Positions 16,547-28,100 of a stretch of 64,000 bases of DNA are shown here, in pieces. Numbering within the stretch: the first letter of the stretch is position 1; the number at the start of each line of letters is the position of its first letter. This stretch comes from an uncultured Lachnospiraceae bacterium. Its GTDB lineage: Bacteria > Bacillota > Clostridia > Lachnospirales > Lachnospiraceae. The notes under the pieces were generated by a model that saw only the letters and a list, made by a program, of their open reading frames with translations, had not been told where the DNA came from and ran no database searches. The stretch is from positions 95,891 through 159,890 of the forward strand of contig CAMUXE010000004.1 of the NCBI GenBank assembly GCA_947164605.1, written 5' to 3'. Made by a program: the position numbers and the translations under genes.

Positions 16547-18376
16547 ATGGATGAAAAAAAGAAAATTAAGGAAATAAGAAAAGAGATTAAGGCTGACATT
16601 AAGGAGACTAAAAAGACAACGCCTTTTCTTAAAACTATTACCTTTCAGGTGTTTGCAATTAATTTGGTGATTTTATTAGCCTTCTCGGCATTTTCATTCT
16701 TTGTAATTAGAAGTATGAAAAATATGGTCTTATCTTCAATTGACGCAGCTACTAACCAGGCTGAGACTATTAGAACAGAGGGCAGATTAAGAGACAAGAC
16801 AACAAGCATACAAGGCTATGTGCAGACAATTTTGGGCTATTCAATATCTGGAGATAGTACAGAAGTTAAGAATAGAATAAGCGAAAATATTAAATACATC
16901 AATGATACTGAAAAAGCTATAAATGAAGACATTAAGTTTTTGGAGACAAGTGTTGTTGCCACTCAGCTTCCAGAAGGAAAACAGCAGGTAGCTGAATTAA
17001 GAGCTGATGTTGAGGCTTATATTGCAGTTGTTGATTCTATTAAAGACGCAGTCAGTGAGGGCAATATACAAAAAGCTTTGAGTATGTCTACTCAATACAC
17101 TAATTCATATGAAAAATTAGGATCTTCTTATGACGATGTCGAAAAATCAATAGATACTTTGATTGGTGGACTTGATTCATTTTTGAACTCAATGTTTATT
17201 AAGGTTGAAATCAATGTAATAGTAGTTCTTGTTATTGTAATAGCTATTATAATCCTAAGTATCTTACTTAGCTATTTTAGAATAAGCCGTGTCATTGCAA
17301 GGATTTCTACTGCAGTAAATGAAATAGTTGAAAATATTAACAATAACAAGGGTGATCTCACACAGAGGATTAAGGTAAAGACAACAACTGAATTGTCAAG
17401 TATTGTTGATGGCTTAAATACATTTATCGAGACTTTACAGACGATTATCAGAGGAGCTAAAGATGGTTCTCAGGTGCTTACAGCTTCTTCTGATTCCATG
17501 AATACACAGGTTCAGAAAGTATCTGATAATATCACTAACACATCTGCTGCACTTGAGGAGTTGTCAGCAGGTATGGATACTGTTGCATCTACTGCAGAAC
17601 AGATCAATGAAAAGTTAGATGACGTTAAAACTGCTGCCAATGAGATTAACAAAGAGGCTGATGAGGGGGCTAAGACAGCTCTTATTATCAGAAAAGAAGC
17701 CGACGACATCAAGACCGATGCCATTAAGAAAAAAGAATTCACTGGTGCAAAGATGGAAGAGCTATCTGGTGTTCTTGAAAGATCAGTTAGGGACAGTGAG
17801 AAGGTTAAACAGATCAACGACCTGACTAACGAGATTCTTGAGATTGCATCTCAGACAAACCTTTTAGCTCTCAATGCCTCAATTGAGGCTGCAAGAGCTG
17901 GTGAGGCCGGCAGAGGCTTTGCTGTAGTTGCTACAGAAATCAGCACACTTGCTGAGAGTTCAAGACAGACTGCAGGTAATATCCAGAATATCAGTGCTGA
18001 TGTAACACAGGCTGTTAAGGATCTTGCAGATAATGCACTTGAGGTTATTGATTTTATCAACAAGACTGTTATAGCCGATTATGACAACTATGTTGATACT
18101 TCAAATAAGTACGAGAACTCAGCTCTTATTATCGATACAACCCTTGATAAGTTTAAGGAGAAGGCTGATAACTTGATCGAGATTATGAATCAAATGACAG
18201 ATGCAGTGTACTCTATCACAGAATCAGTTAAGGAGAGTTCTGAGGCAATTAACCTGTCTGCAATTAACTCATCTGAAATTGTTGAGGAAGTAGCTGGTAT
18301 TACAAAAGCTGTAGACGAGAATAATGAGGTAACTAAGCAGCTTGTAACAAGCACAGAAATGTTCGTAAATCTTTAA
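16547..18376 (+). CDS. Methyl-accepting chemotaxis protein
   Basis: The 609-residue receptor has a Lys-rich cytoplasmic start, a first membrane helix at about 32-52, a helical external sensor domain (about 55-223) without recognisable Cache signature, a second helix (about 224-247), a HAMP domain and a C-terminal signalling domain. The signalling tip [19 protein letters not shown] followed by [15 protein letters not shown] contacts CheA and CheW. It would relay ligand binding to the flagellar or twitching machinery. No che genes lie nearby. It is followed after 11 bases by a second receptor, so the pair is probably co-transcribed. Confidence 0.95.
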   Translation: MDEKKKIKEIRKEIKADIKETKKTTPFLKTITFQVFAINLVILLAFSAFSFFVIRSMKNMVLSSIDAATNQAETIRTEGRLRDKTTSIQGYVQTILGYSISGDSTEVKNRISENIKYINDTEKAINEDIKFLETSVVATQLPEGKQQVAELRADVEAYIAVVDSIKDAVSEGNIQKALSMSTQYTNSYEKLGSSYDDVEKSIDTLIGGLDSFLNSMFIKVEINVIVVLVIVIAIIILSILLSYFRISRVIARISTAVNEIVENINNNKGDLTQRIKVKTTTELSSIVDGLNTFIETLQTIIRGAKDGSQVLTASSDSMNTQVQKVSDNITNTSAALEELSAGMDTVASTAEQINEKLDDVKTAANEINKEADEGAKTALIIRKEADDIKTDAIKKKEFTGAKMEELSGVLERSVRDSEKVKQINDLTNEILEIASQTNLLALNASIEAARAGEAGRGFAVVATEISTLAESSRQTAGNIQNISADVTQAVKDLADNALEVIDFINKTVIADYDNYVDTSNKYENSALIIDTTLDKFKEKADNLIEIMNQMTDAVYSITESVKESSEAINLSAINSSEIVEEVAGITKAVDENNEVTKQLVTSTEMFVNL

Positions 18377-18387
18377 AGGGGTGGGCT

Positions 18388-20103
18388 ATGGATAAAAAAC
18401 ACAATAAACAATTAATCAAAAAAATTATGATTGCTGCAATTATTGCAGCAATCCTTATGGCTGCTGGAATTATGGAGGGCAGTATTCTTACAACTAAGAA
18501 CTTGATTGATAAGTTCTATGACGAAGAATTGAGAGCGTCATCTATACAGATGGCATCGGAGCTCAATAATACCTATGACGGAGACTGGTCCTTAAAAGGA
18601 AATGATATCTATAAGGGACCAGATAATATCATGGAAGAGTATGATAAAGCGATGAATGCTCTTCATGAGAAAACTTCCATTGAATATGCTCTTATTTACA
18701 ATGACTCAATAATGATTACAACCATTACTAATAGCGATAATTCCAGTCAAGCAACTGGAGAGAAAATTCCTAATGAGTTTGTTGAATCAGTTTTAAAGGA
18801 AAATAAGGAAGTCTCAGTCAATAAGCTTGAAATAGCCGGTAAGTCATATTTTGGATACCTTGTACCAATAAGTAATGGCAATAAAGTAGTTGGAATGGTT
18901 TTTGCAGGTAAGCCAAAAAAGGTTATTAATTCGGCAATTTATTCAATAGCTAATGTTATAATGGCAATTGCAGTTGCTTTTGTTCTTGCTTTCATAGTAG
19001 TTGCATTTATTTTTGCTAAGAAAATCACAAGAAGGTTTAGAATTATGGCTGACCAGGTTGACAGTATGACAAAAGGACAGCTTGGTATTGAATTTGAAAA
19101 ATCTAATCTTGACAGAAAAGATGAAATCGGCCTTATTTCAACTGGCATGAAGAATCTTGATCAAAAGTTGATTGATGTAATCGGTAAGACCAAGGAATCA
19201 TCTTTGGTATTGAATGAATCTGGAAAGAAGCTTTTAGACTCAGCCGAGTCAGCAATAAATGCTTCAAATCAGGTAACTAGTGCAGTTGATGACATCTCTA
19301 ACGGGGCAACTGCTCAGGCTGAAAGCGTTCAGACTGCTGCTGAAAATACAGATGCAATCGATAGAGATATTGAGCTTATTACAGGGGCAGTTGATGAACT
19401 CAGCACATTTGCCAAGTCTATGAGAAAGTCTTGTGATGAGGCTGTAGAAGCTATGGAAATGCTTATAAGTAAGTCCGAAGTTGTTGCTAGCTCTGTCAAT
19501 GACATTGGAAAAACAATTAAGTCTACCAATGAATCAGCTAAACAGATTGCGACATTTTCATCAGCAATTCAGGATATTGCAACACAGACCAATTTGCTCT
19601 CACTCAACGCCTCAATTGAAGCGGCCAGAGCTGGAGAGGCAGGCAAAGGATTTGCCGTGGTTGCAGATGAAATCCGAGTTCTTGCTGATCAGTCGGCTAA
19701 TTCAGCAGACCAGATTGATGTGATTGTAAGAAAACTGGTTGAAGATGCTGAGAGTTCTGTAGATGTCATGAGAAAACTTGATGACAATTGCAGAGAACAG
19801 GGCTCAGTGCTTGGCACAACTAGGAAAGATATGTCATCTATGGTATCAAGCGTTTCGAGTGTCAGTGACAGTGTTGCGCAGATAGAGCAAAGAACTGATG
19901 ATCTCAACAAGGTTAAGAATAATCTTGTAAGCATCATTGAGGACTTGTCTGCTATATCAGAGGAAAATGCGGCTTCTGCTCAGCAGACAAACGCCTCAAT
20001 AACAGAACTCAATGAGACCTTTAGAGCCTTGGGAGAATCAGCATCGAGCTTGCAGAAACTTGCACATGAATTGCAAGATAATATTGATTACTTTAATATC
20101 TAG
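18388..20103 (+). CDS. Methyl-accepting chemotaxis protein with Cache-type sensor
   Basis: The 571-residue receptor has membrane helices at about 11-33 and 188-212. The external domain between them ends in [20 protein letters not shown], the beta-rich pattern of a single Cache domain that binds small ligands directly. HAMP follows, then a signalling domain with [20 protein letters not shown] and [25 protein letters not shown] precedes the ATG. The two adjacent receptors share the signalling tip but differ in sensor, which suggests different ligands feeding one pathway. Confidence 0.95.
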   Translation: MDKKHNKQLIKKIMIAAIIAAILMAAGIMEGSILTTKNLIDKFYDEELRASSIQMASELNNTYDGDWSLKGNDIYKGPDNIMEEYDKAMNALHEKTSIEYALIYNDSIMITTITNSDNSSQATGEKIPNEFVESVLKENKEVSVNKLEIAGKSYFGYLVPISNGNKVVGMVFAGKPKKVINSAIYSIANVIMAIAVAFVLAFIVVAFIFAKKITRRFRIMADQVDSMTKGQLGIEFEKSNLDRKDEIGLISTGMKNLDQKLIDVIGKTKESSLVLNESGKKLLDSAESAINASNQVTSAVDDISNGATAQAESVQTAAENTDAIDRDIELITGAVDELSTFAKSMRKSCDEAVEAMEMLISKSEVVASSVNDIGKTIKSTNESAKQIATFSSAIQDIATQTNLLSLNASIEAARAGEAGKGFAVVADEIRVLADQSANSADQIDVIVRKLVEDAESSVDVMRKLDDNCREQGSVLGTTRKDMSSMVSSVSSVSDSVAQIEQRTDDLNKVKNNLVSIIEDLSAISEENAASAQQTNASITELNETFRALGESASSLQKLAHELQDNIDYFNI

Positions 20104-20153
20104 TATTGAATCATGGTTTGTATTTAAAAATTTATTTAATATCTTAATTTATT

Positions 20154-20192
20154 TAAGGTTCGCCTAAAATTACAAGAGGCGGGCCTTTTATA
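20154..20192 (+). terminator. Terminator of the chemoreceptor operon
   Basis: AAGGTTCGCCT at 20154-20164 pairs with AGGCGGGCCTT at 20177-20187, two G-T wobbles included, and is followed by TTATATTTT. The next promoter begins directly after. Confidence 0.75.
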
Positions 20193-20194
20193 TT

Positions 20195-20224
20195 TTGACA
20201 AAAACAGGGCTTATTAACTATAAT
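20195..20224 (+). promoter_or_regulatory. Consensus sigma-A promoter for the RACo-like/metH operon
   Basis: TTGACA at 20195-20200, an 18-base spacer and TATAAT at 20219-20224. AAGGAGG follows at about 20240. The short leader leaves no room for a cobalamin or SAM riboswitch. Confidence 0.85.
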
Positions 20225-20254
20225 AGGACTATTAAATCTTAAGGAGGTCTTGCT

Positions 20255-21955
20255 GTGTCAGCTTTTATTGAACTTAAATGCTCAGCCAATAAAAGAATCA
20301 TTGATTCTATAAGAGAAGCTAATATTAGCTTTGACGCTCCTTGCGCTGGCAAAGGAACTTGCGGCAAATGTCTTGTCGACATCATCAATGATGATGGAAG
20401 CATAGATAGGGTTAAGGCTTGCCAGACAATACCTGATAAAGACCTGCTTATAAGACTGAGCAAAGCAAATGAGATGGTATTTGATCAGGCAAATCTTTTG
20501 GTTCAAGAGAGCATAGACAGAAAAGATAATGAAATAAAACAAGTTGATATAAAACAAGTTGATATAAAATCAAGTGGCATAAATAAAGCAGAAAATATGG
20601 CGAGCAATCGCAAGTCCTTTAAAATAGCCATTGATATAGGTACAACTACTGTGGTTGCTGCGCTGAGAACTAGTAATGGCTTGAAAATGGCTTCTAGGCT
20701 CAATTCACAGAGAATTTATGGGGCTGATGTTGTATCAAGAATAAAGGCTCAAGCCTCACACAGACTAGAACTGCAAAAGTGCCTGATAGATGATATCTTA
20801 AGCCTTGTCCATGAACTTTGCCAGGCTCCTGAAAAAGATATTAGCCTTTTAATTGCGGCCAATACTACCATGATCCATCTCTTGATGGCTTATCCAGCAG
20901 AAGGCTTAGCAGTTTACCCCTTTAAGGCTCACAATCTAGATCTGATACAGACTGAAATTGCGGGCATGAAGACTTTGATTATGCCTTCGATAAGCACTTA
21001 TATTGGGGGAGACATAATGTCAGGAGTCTTGGCCTGTCATATGGATATGGGCCTTGAAGCTGCTTTAAAGACAGGAAGTGAATCTGCATTGGATTCTGAA
21101 GTGACGTCTTTATTCAAGAATAATAAAGATAAGCTCTTGATAGATCTTGGAACCAATGGAGAGATGCTTATAGGTCATCACAAAACCTATATGTCTGCTT
21201 CTACGGCAGCTGGACCAGCCTTGGAGGGTGGCAATCTCAGTCACGGTATAGGTGGAGTCAAGGGAGCTGTAAGAAAGGTAAGGGCGAAAATCGGCTTTAG
21301 ACTCGATAGGGTAAATCCATACGAATTTTATGCCAATCCTTATCAGTTTCTAGATATAGACCTTATTGGTCTTGATAAAAAGGCTGATATGGATGATGAG
21401 ATTAGCGGAATAAGCGGCCCTGGTGCCATATCTATACTGGCTCTTGCAGTTAAACATAAGCTCATAGATAAGAATGGAACCCTTATAGAGGCTTATTTTG
21501 AAAAGGGTATACCTGTGGGATTTGATAAGAATCATGAGCTTATCTGTCTGACTCAAGATGATATCAGACAGATTCAGATGGCGAAGGCGGCAATATGTGC
21601 TGGCATAACTTGTCTTATTAAAGAATTTTACAAGTCTGAATTTTCAAATCTTGAGACTTGCCTTAACGAGAATCTTGATAAGGTATATATTGCAGGAGGT
21701 TTAGGCTTTAATATTGAATTAGATGATTTAAAGATAAGTAAAATGATTCCTCCTTACTTGATAGATAAAATAAGCCTTGTGGGTAATAGTTCCCTGTCAG
21801 GCCTATCTATCTTGCTTGATTGCGATACAGATGACTTGGAATTTATGGATAGAGTAAAAAATGCCATGTATCAAGTTAGAGAGACTTGCCATGAACTGGT
21901 GCTCTCTCTTGATAAGGATTTTGAGGATAAATATATAGAGTGCATGAATTTCTAA
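20255..21955 (+). CDS. RACo-like corrinoid activation ATPase (2Fe-2S plus ASKHA domain, DUF4445)
   Basis: The 566-residue protein resembles reductive activators of corrinoid proteins, which use ATP to push an electron uphill and return inactive Co(II) to Co(I). An N-terminal ferredoxin-like domain has Cys30, Cys36, Cys39 and Cys56 for a 2Fe-2S cluster. A linker with a doubled KQVDI follows. The ASKHA ATPase part shows FKIAIDIGTTTVVAAL, LLIDLGTNGEM and VYIAGGLGFNIELDD. A GTG start is supported by AAGGAGG with good spacing. The neighbouring methionine synthase lacks a reactivation domain, so this protein is its likely partner; that pairing is inference. Confidence 0.88.
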   Translation: MSAFIELKCSANKRIIDSIREANISFDAPCAGKGTCGKCLVDIINDDGSIDRVKACQTIPDKDLLIRLSKANEMVFDQANLLVQESIDRKDNEIKQVDIKQVDIKSSGINKAENMASNRKSFKIAIDIGTTTVVAALRTSNGLKMASRLNSQRIYGADVVSRIKAQASHRLELQKCLIDDILSLVHELCQAPEKDISLLIAANTTMIHLLMAYPAEGLAVYPFKAHNLDLIQTEIAGMKTLIMPSISTYIGGDIMSGVLACHMDMGLEAALKTGSESALDSEVTSLFKNNKDKLLIDLGTNGEMLIGHHKTYMSASTAAGPALEGGNLSHGIGGVKGAVRKVRAKIGFRLDRVNPYEFYANPYQFLDIDLIGLDKKADMDDEISGISGPGAISILALAVKHKLIDKNGTLIEAYFEKGIPVGFDKNHELICLTQDDIRQIQMAKAAICAGITCLIKEFYKSEFSNLETCLNENLDKVYIAGGLGFNIELDDLKISKMIPPYLIDKISLVGNSSLSGLSILLDCDTDDLEFMDRVKNAMYQVRETCHELVLSLDKDFEDKYIECMNF

Positions 21956-21970
21956 TGCTTGAAAGGATAA

Positions 21971-24451
21971 ATGATGAATAGAAAAGAATTTAGAGACTTA
22001 ATTGAAAAAAAGATAGTATGTCTTGATGGTGCGACAGGAACAAACCTTCAGCTGGCTGGTATGCCTACTGGTGTCTGCCCTGAGTATTGGATTATGAATA
22101 ATCCAGATGCCTTGATTAAGCTTCAAAGAGACTTTGTGGAAGCAGGCAGTGATATTGTCTATGCGCCAACCTTTACTGGCAATAGGATAAAGTTAAAGGA
22201 GTACGACCTTGAAGATAGGATAGTTGAGATTAATACTAGCCTTGTTAACTTGTCCAAGGAGGCTGTTGGTGGAAAGGCATATGTTGCCGGTGACATGACA
22301 ATGACAGGTCAGCAGCTTTACCCTATGGGAGAGTTGACATTTGACGAGCTTATAGATGTGTATAAGGAACAGGCTCAGATTCTTTATGATGCAGGAGTAG
22401 ACCTTTTTGTAGTAGAGACTATGATGAGTCTTCAGGAGACTAGAGCTGCCATCTTTGCTATTAGGGAAGTGACAACTGATTTGCCAATTCTTGCCAGCCT
22501 TACCTTTGAGAAGGATGGAAGGACACTTTACGGAACAAGCCCTCAGGTTGCAGCTACAGTACTTTCTTCGCTTGATGTCGATGGCTTGGGACTCAACTGC
22601 TCTACAGGCCCTGAGTCTATGGTTGATATAGTAAAGGCCATGTATGAATACAGCAATGTGCCTATTATGGTCAAGCCAAATGCTGGACTTCCTCTTTTGG
22701 TTAATGGCTCAACTATATATAGAATGACACCTGATAGCTTTGCCAATGCCAGCTTAGACTTGGTTAAGGCAGGCGCGAGAATTGTAGGTGGATGTTGTGG
22801 TACAACTAAGGATCACATAAAAAGACTCAATGAAGTTCTTGAAGGTCAGGAAATGTGCCAGATTAGAACTGAAAAGAGAAGAGTGCTCACATCAGAAAGA
22901 GAACTTTGTGAGATTAAGCTTGACGGTAATTTCCTTGTGATTGGTGAGAGAATTAATCCTACTGGAAAGAAAAAGCTTCAGGAAGAGCTCAGAGCTGGTA
23001 AGATGAACATTGTAAGACAGTTTGCCAGGGAACAGACTCAGAATGGTGCTGCTATCCTTGATATTAACATGGGAACTAATGGAATTGACGAGAACCAGTC
23101 TATGCTCAAGGCTATTGAAGAGGTTTCAGCTGTCACAGACCTTCCATTGTGCTTAGATTCAAGCTATCCGGAAGTTATTGAGAATGCTCTCAAACACTAT
23201 CCTGGCAGAGCTTTGATTAATTCAATATCTTGTGAGACTGAAAAGTTCGAAAAACTTATTCCTATTGCAAAAAAATATGGTGCAATGTTTATTCTTCTTC
23301 CAGTTTCTGACGAGGGAATTCCTAAGACACTAGAAGAAAAGCATGCCGTTTTGGACAGTCATGTAAAGATGGCGCTTGATATGGGCATAGACAGGGAAGA
23401 TATTATTGTCGATGGCCTTGTTGCAACTGTAGGAGCAGATAAGGAGGCAGCTCTCAGCTGCTTGAGAACTTTTGAACACTGTAAGAAAGATTTAGAGATT
23501 CCTACAGTTTGCGGCCTCTCAAATATTTCCTTTGGAATGCCTGAGAGAAGTTTTGTTAACACTGCCTTCCTGACCATGTCTATAGCTGGTGGTCTCACTA
23601 TGGCAATTGCTAATCCTAGTCAGGACCTTTTGATGAATGCTGCATTCGCCACTGATATGCTTATGAATAAAGATGGCTCAGACTTGAGATATATAAACAG
23701 GGCAATGCTCTACTCTAAGAAGAAAGAGGAAGAGGAAGCAAAGCTAGCTGAGAAATATGCCAATATGGCCGGATTAGAAAATCTTGACAAGGGGCAGAAT
23801 GGTGCTGCTGATGGCACTGAAAAGGGTCAGATAGATCCTGTATATAAGGCTGTTCTTGATGGTGATAAGGAATCAATTGTTGAATTGTCTAAAGTTAAGG
23901 TTGAAAATGGACAAGATCCAAGTGCTGTTATCAATGATTATTTAATTCCAGCTATCAATGAGGTTGGAAAGCTCTACGATGAGAAGAAGTATTTCCTTCC
24001 ACAATTGATTGCTTCGGCCAATGCTATGAAGGAGGCTATTGCTTATTTAGAGCCTCTTATTAAGAAAGATGATTCCAAGAAACTTGCATGTATAGTATTT
24101 GCCACAGTAGAGGGTGATGTGCATGATATTGGTAAAAATCTGGTTGTCCTTATGCTTAAAAACTATGGTTATGATGTGATTGACCTTGGAAAAGACGTAG
24201 AGGCCAATCTTATTGTTGATACAGCCATTGAAAATAATGCAGCAGTAATAGGTCTTTCGGCTCTTATGACAACAACTATGATGAATATGAAGAAGGTTGT
24301 AGAAGCTGCTAAAGAAAAGGGCTATAAGGGCAAGATAGTTATAGGTGGTGCAGCAGTTACAGAAAGTTTTGCAAAAGAAATCGGAGCAGATGGTTATTCG
24401 TCTGATGCAGCCGACTGTGTAAAGCTCGTTAAGCGCTTGCTTGGAGATTGA
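21971..24451 (+). CDS. metH: Cobalamin-dependent methionine synthase (MetH) lacking the reactivation domain
   Basis: The 826-residue enzyme transfers a methyl group from methyltetrahydrofolate through cobalamin to homocysteine. Domain order: homocysteine-binding barrel (about 1-300) with zinc ligands Cys210, Cys275 and Cys276 (GGCCGT); pterin-binding barrel (about 315-590; VIGERINPTGKKK, then ILDINMG); B12 cap helices (about 610-705); and B12-binding domain with DVHDIGKNLV, whose His is the lower cobalt ligand. E. coli MetH has about 1230 residues and ends in an AdoMet-dependent activation domain, which is absent here. AAAGGA precedes the start, and a second ATG follows immediately. It is co-transcribed with the RACo-like gene. 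Confidence 0.92.
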   Translation: MMNRKEFRDLIEKKIVCLDGATGTNLQLAGMPTGVCPEYWIMNNPDALIKLQRDFVEAGSDIVYAPTFTGNRIKLKEYDLEDRIVEINTSLVNLSKEAVGGKAYVAGDMTMTGQQLYPMGELTFDELIDVYKEQAQILYDAGVDLFVVETMMSLQETRAAIFAIREVTTDLPILASLTFEKDGRTLYGTSPQVAATVLSSLDVDGLGLNCSTGPESMVDIVKAMYEYSNVPIMVKPNAGLPLLVNGSTIYRMTPDSFANASLDLVKAGARIVGGCCGTTKDHIKRLNEVLEGQEMCQIRTEKRRVLTSERELCEIKLDGNFLVIGERINPTGKKKLQEELRAGKMNIVRQFAREQTQNGAAILDINMGTNGIDENQSMLKAIEEVSAVTDLPLCLDSSYPEVIENALKHYPGRALINSISCETEKFEKLIPIAKKYGAMFILLPVSDEGIPKTLEEKHAVLDSHVKMALDMGIDREDIIVDGLVATVGADKEAALSCLRTFEHCKKDLEIPTVCGLSNISFGMPERSFVNTAFLTMSIAGGLTMAIANPSQDLLMNAAFATDMLMNKDGSDLRYINRAMLYSKKKEEEEAKLAEKYANMAGLENLDKGQNGAADGTEKGQIDPVYKAVLDGDKESIVELSKVKVENGQDPSAVINDYLIPAINEVGKLYDEKKYFLPQLIASANAMKEAIAYLEPLIKKDDSKKLACIVFATVEGDVHDIGKNLVVLMLKNYGYDVIDLGKDVEANLIVDTAIENNAAVIGLSALMTTTMMNMKKVVEAAKEKGYKGKIVIGGAAVTESFAKEIGADGYSSDAADCVKLVKRLLGD

Positions 24452-24456
24452 TAATT

Positions 24457-25062
24457 ATGCATAAAGATTACGACAACATAATATTTGATCTGGGAGATGT
24501 TTTGCTGGATTATAGATGGAAAGAGATGCTTATGGATTATGGCCTCAGTGAAAATGAGGCTATAAGGCTTGGAAGACAGCTCTTTGATAATGAGCTCTGG
24601 TCTAAATTTGACGAGGGCATATACAGTGAGGAAGAGATAGTAAAGGCTTATGTAGAGCTATATCCACAAGACAAGGATGCAATTGAGTTCTTTATCTATC
24701 ATTCAGAGTATATGCATAAGCCAAGGATTAAGGTTTGGAGAAAGCTTGAGGAGCTGAAGAGAGCTGGATATAAGCTTTATTTGCTATCTAACTATCCAGA
24801 GATTATGTTTAAAAAGCACACTCAATACGCAGATTTTATGCCTTTCTTAGATGGAGCGCTAGTCTCTTATCAGGTGAATTTGCTAAAGCCAGATTTAGCT
24901 ATATATAAGGCCCTTATTGAAAAATATGAACTTAATCCCATTAGGAGCATATTCTTTGATGATAGGCAAAAAAATGTTGAGGGCGCAAGAGCGGCTGGCC
25001 TTGCTTCAGAGCGTGTTTTAAGTGAAGATGCCTTAATCCAAATGCTTGATAAATTCTTATAA
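24457..25062 (+). CDS. HAD-superfamily hydrolase (YihX-like phosphatase)
   Basis: The protein of about 201 residues is a HAD hydrolase that likely dephosphorylates a small metabolite. Motif I is IIFDLGDVLLDY, with the first Asp as nucleophile; motif II is LLSNYP; a conserved Lys lies in LLKPDLAIYKAL; and motif IV is IFFDDRQKNVEGARAAG. The helical cap follows motif I, as in the YihX/haloacid dehalogenase group. GGAG within the metH end supports the ATG at 24457; a TTG at 24448 overlapping the metH stop is too near to the site. The substrate is unknown. Confidence 0.88.
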   Translation: MHKDYDNIIFDLGDVLLDYRWKEMLMDYGLSENEAIRLGRQLFDNELWSKFDEGIYSEEEIVKAYVELYPQDKDAIEFFIYHSEYMHKPRIKVWRKLEELKRAGYKLYLLSNYPEIMFKKHTQYADFMPFLDGALVSYQVNLLKPDLAIYKALIEKYELNPIRSIFFDDRQKNVEGARAAGLASERVLSEDALIQMLDKFL

Positions 25063-25158
25063 GTTTAAATATACTAAAGTCCTTTTGTTTGATTGTTATT
25101 TATTCTATATCGTGTTAGTATTGAGATACTTATGATTTCGTTTTCAGGGAGGAATGAA

Positions 25159-28100
25159 ATGAATAATCTGATTGCAAATCTTAATAGTGGTGATTATGAT
25201 CGCTTCCCAGGCGGCTTTTTTGTATATAGGGCTACAGGAGATGAAGAAATTCTATATGCAAATAAATATATGGTTGAACTATTTGAGTGTGACAGCTATG
25301 AGGACTTTCTTGACTTCGTTGGCGGAAGCTTCAAGGGCTTAGTCTACAAGGAAGATTATGACAGCGTTGAGGGAGATATCATAACTCAGGTCGGAATAAA
25401 AAAAGAGAAGTTTGATCATGTATCTTACAGAGTAATGACTAAGAATAATAGAATGCTCTATCTGGATGATTATGGGCACTTGGTCATAGACAAGGAAGAG
25501 GGACCTCTCTTTTATGTCTTTGTGGCAAATATCAATGGTAAGTATCTTGAATACTCAATTGACAGATTGACAGGTCTTTTGGGTATGAGACACTTCTTGG
25601 AACTTGTTGAAGAAAAAAGACAATTTGATTTAAAAAACAAGGGGGAGAGTAAGGGCTACTATCTCTTCTTTGATATTTCTAATTTTAAACTTTACAATGT
25701 CACCTATGGCCTTGATTCAGGAGATAGGTGTCTTATTAGTGTGTCCAATTATCTCAATGAAATCTTTCCTGACGACTATATCTCGCGTTTTTCGGACGAT
25801 CACTATGTTGTATATACCCAGAAAGAAGACTTATTAGACAGAGTGGCAGACCTTCACAAGAGGGTAATGCTTCTCGATGATAATTATCAGCTTTTCTTAA
25901 GAGTTGGAATCTATAAGGCAGAGGGCAATGAAAGTGTTGAGACATCTAAGGCTTGTGATTATGCCAAGATAGCCTGCGATTCTTTGAAAAATAACACTTT
26001 TTCAGTCTATTGCTTCTATACAGAGGAGTTAAAGAGAAAGGCAAAGCTTAAGAAATATATTGCAGACAATATTGATAAGGCCATATTTAAGGGCTATATT
26101 CATGTTTATTATCAGCCTGTAATCAGATCATTTAGCGATAAACTCTGTGGAATGGAGGCTCTCACTAGGTGGGAGGATCCTAATTTTGGACAGCTGTCTC
26201 CAAGTGATTTTATACCTGCTCTTGAAGATAACTGTCTTACATATAAGCTTGATTCATATGTTGTAAGAGAGGTTTGTAAGAAGATTCGTTTCCAATTGGA
26301 CAATAAGTTGCCAATAGTACCTATTTCATTCAACTTCTCAAGGCTTGATTTTAAGGTTTGCAATCCATTTGAGATTGTTGAAAATGAATGTGACGCCTTA
26401 GATATACCTAGAAATCTTATAAGGGTTGAGATAACTGAGTCTGTAGTTATGGATGATGCCAAGCATTTCCACGAGGAAATTAAATTCTTCCATGATGCTG
26501 GTTATCAGGTTTGGATGGATGACTTTGGAAGTGGATATTCTTCCTTAAATGTCTTGAAGGATTTCTATTTTGATGAAATCAAGATAGATATGGCTTTTAT
26601 TCATGATTTGAGCGATAGATCTAAAAGTATCATAAGATCTGCAGTGGATATGGCTAAGCAGATAGGTATTCAGACCTTGGCTGAGGGTGTAGAGACTAAA
26701 GAACAGCTTGATTTTTTGAAAAAAATAGGCTGTGAAAAGATTCAGGGCTTTTATTATGGCAAGCCAATGCATTTTGATGATTTGATTATGCATTGCAGAA
26801 ATAGGGGCATAGACTTTGAAGATATGACTATGGAATCCTATTATGATGCTGTTGGCAAGGTTAATTTTATCACTGATAAACCACTGGCGCTGTTTGTTTT
26901 AGACCAAGATCAGCTCTCTATTCTTTATGCCAATGATGAGTATATGAATGTGCTTGGAACAGTAAATGCTCTTGAACTGGACTTGGTTAATAAGAATCTC
27001 AATTCACCTATGTATGTACCAGGTCAGAAGTTTAAGAAGTTTATTAGAAAACTGAAGGAAACTAATGAGACAGACAGTATGAGCTTTATTGACAATGGAT
27101 GTTATTTAAAGCTTATAGGCAGACATGTGGCTTCTAATGGAGATAAGACTATAGTTGCAGCAGAACTGTACAACATAACATTTGACGAGGGACAGAGAAG
27201 GTCCAACAGACTTGATTCTATCATGAGGTATGTTTCAAGCATATATCACAGGGTCTATTATGTAGATTTAATTAAGGGAACCAGGGAGGTCATTGAATCT
27301 AACAGGATTGGTGAGAAGAATGGTGATATAATTACAAACATTCATGACTTCTATGAAAATTACGCCAATAATTATATACATGCAAATGACAGACCAAGAT
27401 GCGTCAATTTCTTCAACAAGGATAATCTTTTGAGAAGAATCAAAAATGGCAAAAAGGGATATATTTCCGATAACTTCAGAGTTGTACAGGATGATGGCTC
27501 ATACAAGTGGATTGACTTTACAGTTCTAGTTGTGCCAAGAACAGAAGATTCTAAGCTTATAGTCTGCGTCAAGGAGTCATTTATTGAGGACAAAGAAGCA
27601 GATGATAATTTTAAGCTTGCCTTCAATTCTTTTATCAATAATACAGACCTTGAGTTTGCAAAGAGTGATTTAAATAAAATTCTTTATAATGAGCTCTTTA
27701 ATTCATTGATAAGCAATTCTTCTATAAAATTCTTTTGGAAGGACAAAAATAGAAGATTTTTAGGCGCTAGCAAAGCATTCTTGGATTTCTATAATATTGC
27801 TGATATGGCAGACATTGTAGGCAAAACTGATGAAGATATGAGCTGGCATATTGATGATAACCACTTCAGAGATGATGAAATTGATGTACTTGAGAGAGGT
27901 GAGATTGTCGAAAATTCCTACGGCCAATGTCTTGCAGATGGTCAGGTTTGCAATATAAGAACCTATAAGTACCCTATACACAAGAATGATGAGATAGCAG
28001 GTCTCATAGGCTATTTCTATACAGAGAATGAAGATGAAAATTTGAAATTGAGTGATGTGAACTATTTCAAGGATGTTAGCTTTGATGTTTTCAACTCTTT

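Noticed and set aside
20225..20254. Cobalamin or SAM riboswitch for the RACo-like/metH operon
   Set aside because: Only about 25 bases lie between transcription start and start codon.
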